In this document: positions 7,026-8,468 of the stretch, in pieces
How the letters are laid out: each line of letters begins with the position of its first letter
Position numbering within the stretch: the stretch's first letter is position 1
Source of the DNA: Saccharicrinis sp. UBA6048
GTDB taxonomy: Bacteria; Bacteroidota; Bacteroidia; Bacteroidales; Marinilabiliaceae
DNA: 8,468 nt
Direction of reading: 5' to 3'
Assembly (NCBI GenBank): GCA_002429115.1
Contig: DIYS01000096.1
Location: forward strand, 1 to 8,468
Program-made: the position numbers and the translations under genes
The notes under the pieces: model-generated
Databases searched by the model: none
Told to the model about the DNA's origin: nothing
Seen by the model: the letters and a program-made list of their open reading frames with translations, nothing else

Positions 7026-7067
7026 AAAGGGTTGAATTCTATTGAGTTCAACCCTTTGTTTTTATTT
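7026..7067 (+). terminator. Strong Rho-independent terminator, probably bidirectional
   Basis: AAAGGGTTGAA (7026-7036) pairs perfectly with TTCAACCCTTT (7047-7057), and the stem can extend three further pairs to a TATT loop. The plus-strand tail is GTTTTTATTT, a good U-tract for ending ABC-F transcription 20 bases after its stop. Read on the minus strand, the same hairpin is followed by TAATAT after the TTT of the stem, a weaker tail that may still serve the convergent dehydrogenase gene, whose stop is 18 bases away. Confidence 0.88.
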
Positions 7068-7075
7068 CAAGTAAT

Positions 7076-7885
7076 CTACTGCATAGGACTATCCGGCTCT
7101 TTTGCCATATGATTATAACTCAGCTTATCCAACAACCTAGGCAACCACTTGCTCAAAAATACCGTTAACTTACCTTCCACAAACGTTAATATTAAAGTAC
7201 GTTTTCGCTTTATAATTGCCTTAGCCATGTGTTGGGCAACCTCTTCCGCACTCATCATCTTTTCTTCCTTACGCGGAGTCTCGCCCTGATTGCTGCCATC
7301 AGCCGTTAACGCAGCTTTACGAACATTAGAAGCTGTAAAACCAGGTGCTGCTATTAAGACATGTAAGCCTTTTTTCAGATTTTCTACCCGGATGGTTTCC
7401 AGAAAGCCATGCATTGCAAACTTAGAAGCCGAATACCCGGTACGGCCCGGCAAACCAATAAAACCAGCTATTGATGAAACGCCAACAACTGAGCCTTTTG
7501 ATTCCAGCAACGATGGCAATGCATACTTGGTACAGTATACAGTTCCCCAGAAATTAACGTCCATCAATTGTTTTAACACACTCAAATCAACATCCTGAAA
7601 AGCAGCCCGCATAGATATTCCGGCATTATTTACTAAAACATCAATTCGCCCAAACGCCTTAAGTGTTTCACTAATGAGATGCTTACAGTCGTCTTCAATA
7701 CTAACATCCGTTTTAACGGAAATGACCTGCGTGCCATTGATCTTCAGCTCTTGCTCAATTTCTACTAGTTTTTCTGCACTTCGAGCGGCTAATGCCAGTT
7801 TAGCACCACGCTGAGCAAATTCACGGGCACAGGCCAGACCAATACCTGACGATGCACCTGTTATTATAATTACTTTATCTTTCAT
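7076..7885 (-). CDS. Short-chain dehydrogenase/reductase (SDR family)
   Basis: This is a classical SDR, an NAD(P)-dependent oxidoreductase with a Rossmann fold; the substrate cannot be told. From the start chosen here it has 269 residues. Motifs in order are the cofactor loop TGASSGIG (9-16), NNAG (86-89), Asn111, the catalytic Ser in VSSIAG (Ser138) and YSASK (Tyr151, Lys155), then PGFTAS (181-186). Arg35 after the second strand favours NADP(H). The C-terminal tail (about 238-256, FLSKWLPRLLDKL) is amphipathic and could touch membranes, as in DHRS7B-like SDRs; that is inference. The frame is open to an earlier ATG at 7919-7921, adding 12 residues (MGDASFHPYIKC). I prefer the ATG at 7885 because SDRs normally begin a few residues before the first strand, as in MKDKVIIITG. 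It is convergent with the ABC-F gene. Confidence 0.9.
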   Translation of the reverse strand: MKDKVIIITGASSGIGLACAREFAQRGAKLALAARSAEKLVEIEQELKINGTQVISVKTDVSIEDDCKHLISETLKAFGRIDVLVNNAGISMRAAFQDVDLSVLKQLMDVNFWGTVYCTKYALPSLLESKGSVVGVSSIAGFIGLPGRTGYSASKFAMHGFLETIRVENLKKGLHVLIAAPGFTASNVRKAALTADGSNQGETPRKEEKMMSAEEVAQHMAKAIIKRKRTLILTFVEGKLTVFLSKWLPRLLDKLSYNHMAKEPDSPMQ

Positions 7886-7898
7886 ACATTTTATATAG

Positions 7899-7919
7899 GG
7901 GTGAAATGATGCGTCACCC
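7899..7919 (-). repeat. Inverted repeat in the leader of the SDR gene
   Basis: GGGTGA (7899-7904) and TCACCC (7914-7919) form a six-pair inverted repeat around nine bases, ending 13 bases before the preferred SDR start. It could be a leader hairpin or a small operator, or it may be chance. If the upstream ATG at 7919-7921 is the true start, the repeat lies inside the coding sequence. Confidence 0.3.
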
Positions 7920-7987
7920 ATTTTATCAGCTTGTGAAAATAACTAAAACCGGAGGAATTTGAAATTGATTGTAAACTTGAGCTCTAT

Positions 7988-8018
7988 AAAAAAAGGAAGG
8001 GGAACCGATGTTCCCCTT
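7988..8018 (-). terminator. Rho-independent terminator downstream of the RNA methyltransferase gene
   Basis: On the minus strand, AAGGGGAAC (8018-8010) pairs perfectly with GTTCCCCTT (8005-7997) around a four-base loop, and after CC comes a run of seven T (7994-7988). This is a strong terminator shape. It lies about 140 bases after the methyltransferase stop and about 100 bases before the SDR start, so it should isolate the SDR gene. The opposite strand carries only TTTT after the stem. Confidence 0.75.
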
Positions 8019-8040
8019 TTAACCCTTAAAAAACTAACCC

Positions 8041-8067
8041 TAAAAACAAGTGGACAACCAACTTGTT
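8041..8067 (-). terminator. Second hairpin with T-tail downstream of the methyltransferase gene
   Basis: On the minus strand, AACAAGT (8067-8061) pairs with ACTTGTT (8051-8045). The helix can extend by two G-C pairs past a bulged base, and TTTA follows the stem. It lies between the methyltransferase stop and the stronger terminator at 7988-8018, so the two could act in tandem. It is weaker because the stem is AT-rich. Confidence 0.45.
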
Positions 8068-8158
8068 AGCTTTAAATATCTTTATTTAATCAATAGCTCA
8101 CTTAAAAACTGTAACAAATATAACCATTTGTTTTTAATTCAATTAGCAAGTTATCAAA

Positions 8159-8468
8159 TTATTTTAATTTAACATTGCGTCTAAGCCATTCAAAAACACA
8201 TACGGATGCAGCGTGAGATACATTCATTGATTTAATAGCCCCGGGCATCGGAATAAAAACCGATCCCTGACATTTAAGCAACATCTCCTGTGAAACTCCT
8301 TTTTTCTCATTACCAAGTACCAAAGCTGTTTTCTGAGGAAATTCAGACGCATAAATATTTTTAGCCCCAGTAACAGTCTCTAATGCAATCAACGTAAACC
8401 CCTCAGGACAAATAAAATCATCCGGATTAACAAACTGTACTGTAACGTGCCCCATGGCAGCACCCGCC
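8159..8468 (-). CDS. TrmH/SpoU-family RNA 2'-O-methyltransferase, C-terminal part
   Basis: The frame stays open to the window edge, reading A-G-A-A before the first Met at 8455, so the gene begins outside and that Met is internal. The visible 102 residues are the C-terminal part of a SPOUT methyltransferase domain, which uses S-adenosylmethionine to methylate ribose in tRNA or rRNA. AGAAMGH matches the segment near the end of SPOUT motif 1 (usually SAGA plus a hydrophobic stretch). ALVLGNEKKGVS is motif 2, and IPMPGAIKSMNVSHAASVCVFEW is spread over motif 3, with the conserved Ser-Met-Asn-Val-Ser core. These two motifs form the trefoil knot that binds the cofactor. The target RNA cannot be told, because the N-terminal part that differs among TrmH, RlmB and TrmL-like proteins is missing. 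A -KLK tail ends the protein. Confidence 0.88.
   Translation of the reverse strand, partial: AGAAMGHVTVQFVNPDDFICPEGFTLIALETVTGAKNIYASEFPQKTALVLGNEKKGVSQEMLLKCQGSVFIPMPGAIKSMNVSHAASVCVFEWLRRNVKLK

Noticed and set aside
21..8468. Possible defence island, phage or mobile element
   Set aside because: No transposase, integrase, toxin-antitoxin, restriction or CRISPR feature is seen, and the gene content is typical chromosomal housekeeping.

Overview
The window reads as a stretch of ordinary chromosome from a Bacteroidota (Bacteroidetes) bacterium, probably a Bacteroidia member near the Marinilabiliales; the phylum call is firm, the order is a guess. The evidence is moderate to low GC content, starts without Shine-Dalgarno sequences, several perfect matches to the Bacteroidetes -7 promoter element TAnnTTTG, and a gene set typical of the phylum: a three-gene SurA/parvulin cluster, a DUF2752-TM2 pair and a YbiT-type ABC-F protein. 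I see no mobile element, tRNA, rRNA, CRISPR array or phage gene.

Layout from left to right. At 13-665, on the minus strand, two small membrane proteins form an operon: a DUF2752 protein with a GTG start, then a TM2-domain protein 11 bp downstream. At 775-5173, also on the minus strand, is a periplasmic folding cluster. It is transcribed from a 633-residue two-parvulin protein, to a 285-residue lipoprotein that looks like SurA without a recognisable parvulin domain, to a 453-residue SurA-type protein. The first two genes are 49 bp apart and probably co-transcribed. The surA-type gene lies beyond a 180-bp gap holding its own promoter candidate, and the cluster ends in a hairpin terminator. At 5174-5391 is a divergent intergenic region. 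At 5392-7005, on the plus strand, is an ABC-F ATPase, followed by a strong terminator shared with the convergent gene. At 7076-7885, on the minus strand, is a short-chain dehydrogenase/reductase. At 7984-8158 is AT-rich DNA with two minus-strand hairpins that end the last gene. At 8159-8468, on the minus strand, is the C-terminal third or more of a TrmH/SpoU-type RNA methyltransferase, cut by the window edge.

The folding cluster is the one clear functional unit. All three products carry export signals and should act on outer-membrane and secreted proteins crossing the periplasm. The remaining genes are housekeeping-type singletons: ribosome-associated ABC-F, SDR and RNA methylation. I found no wholly undescribed system. 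The most notable details are the strongly asymmetric ATP sites of the ABC-F protein, the uneven loss of catalytic residues across the four parvulin domains, and a doubled promoter motif before the surA-type gene.
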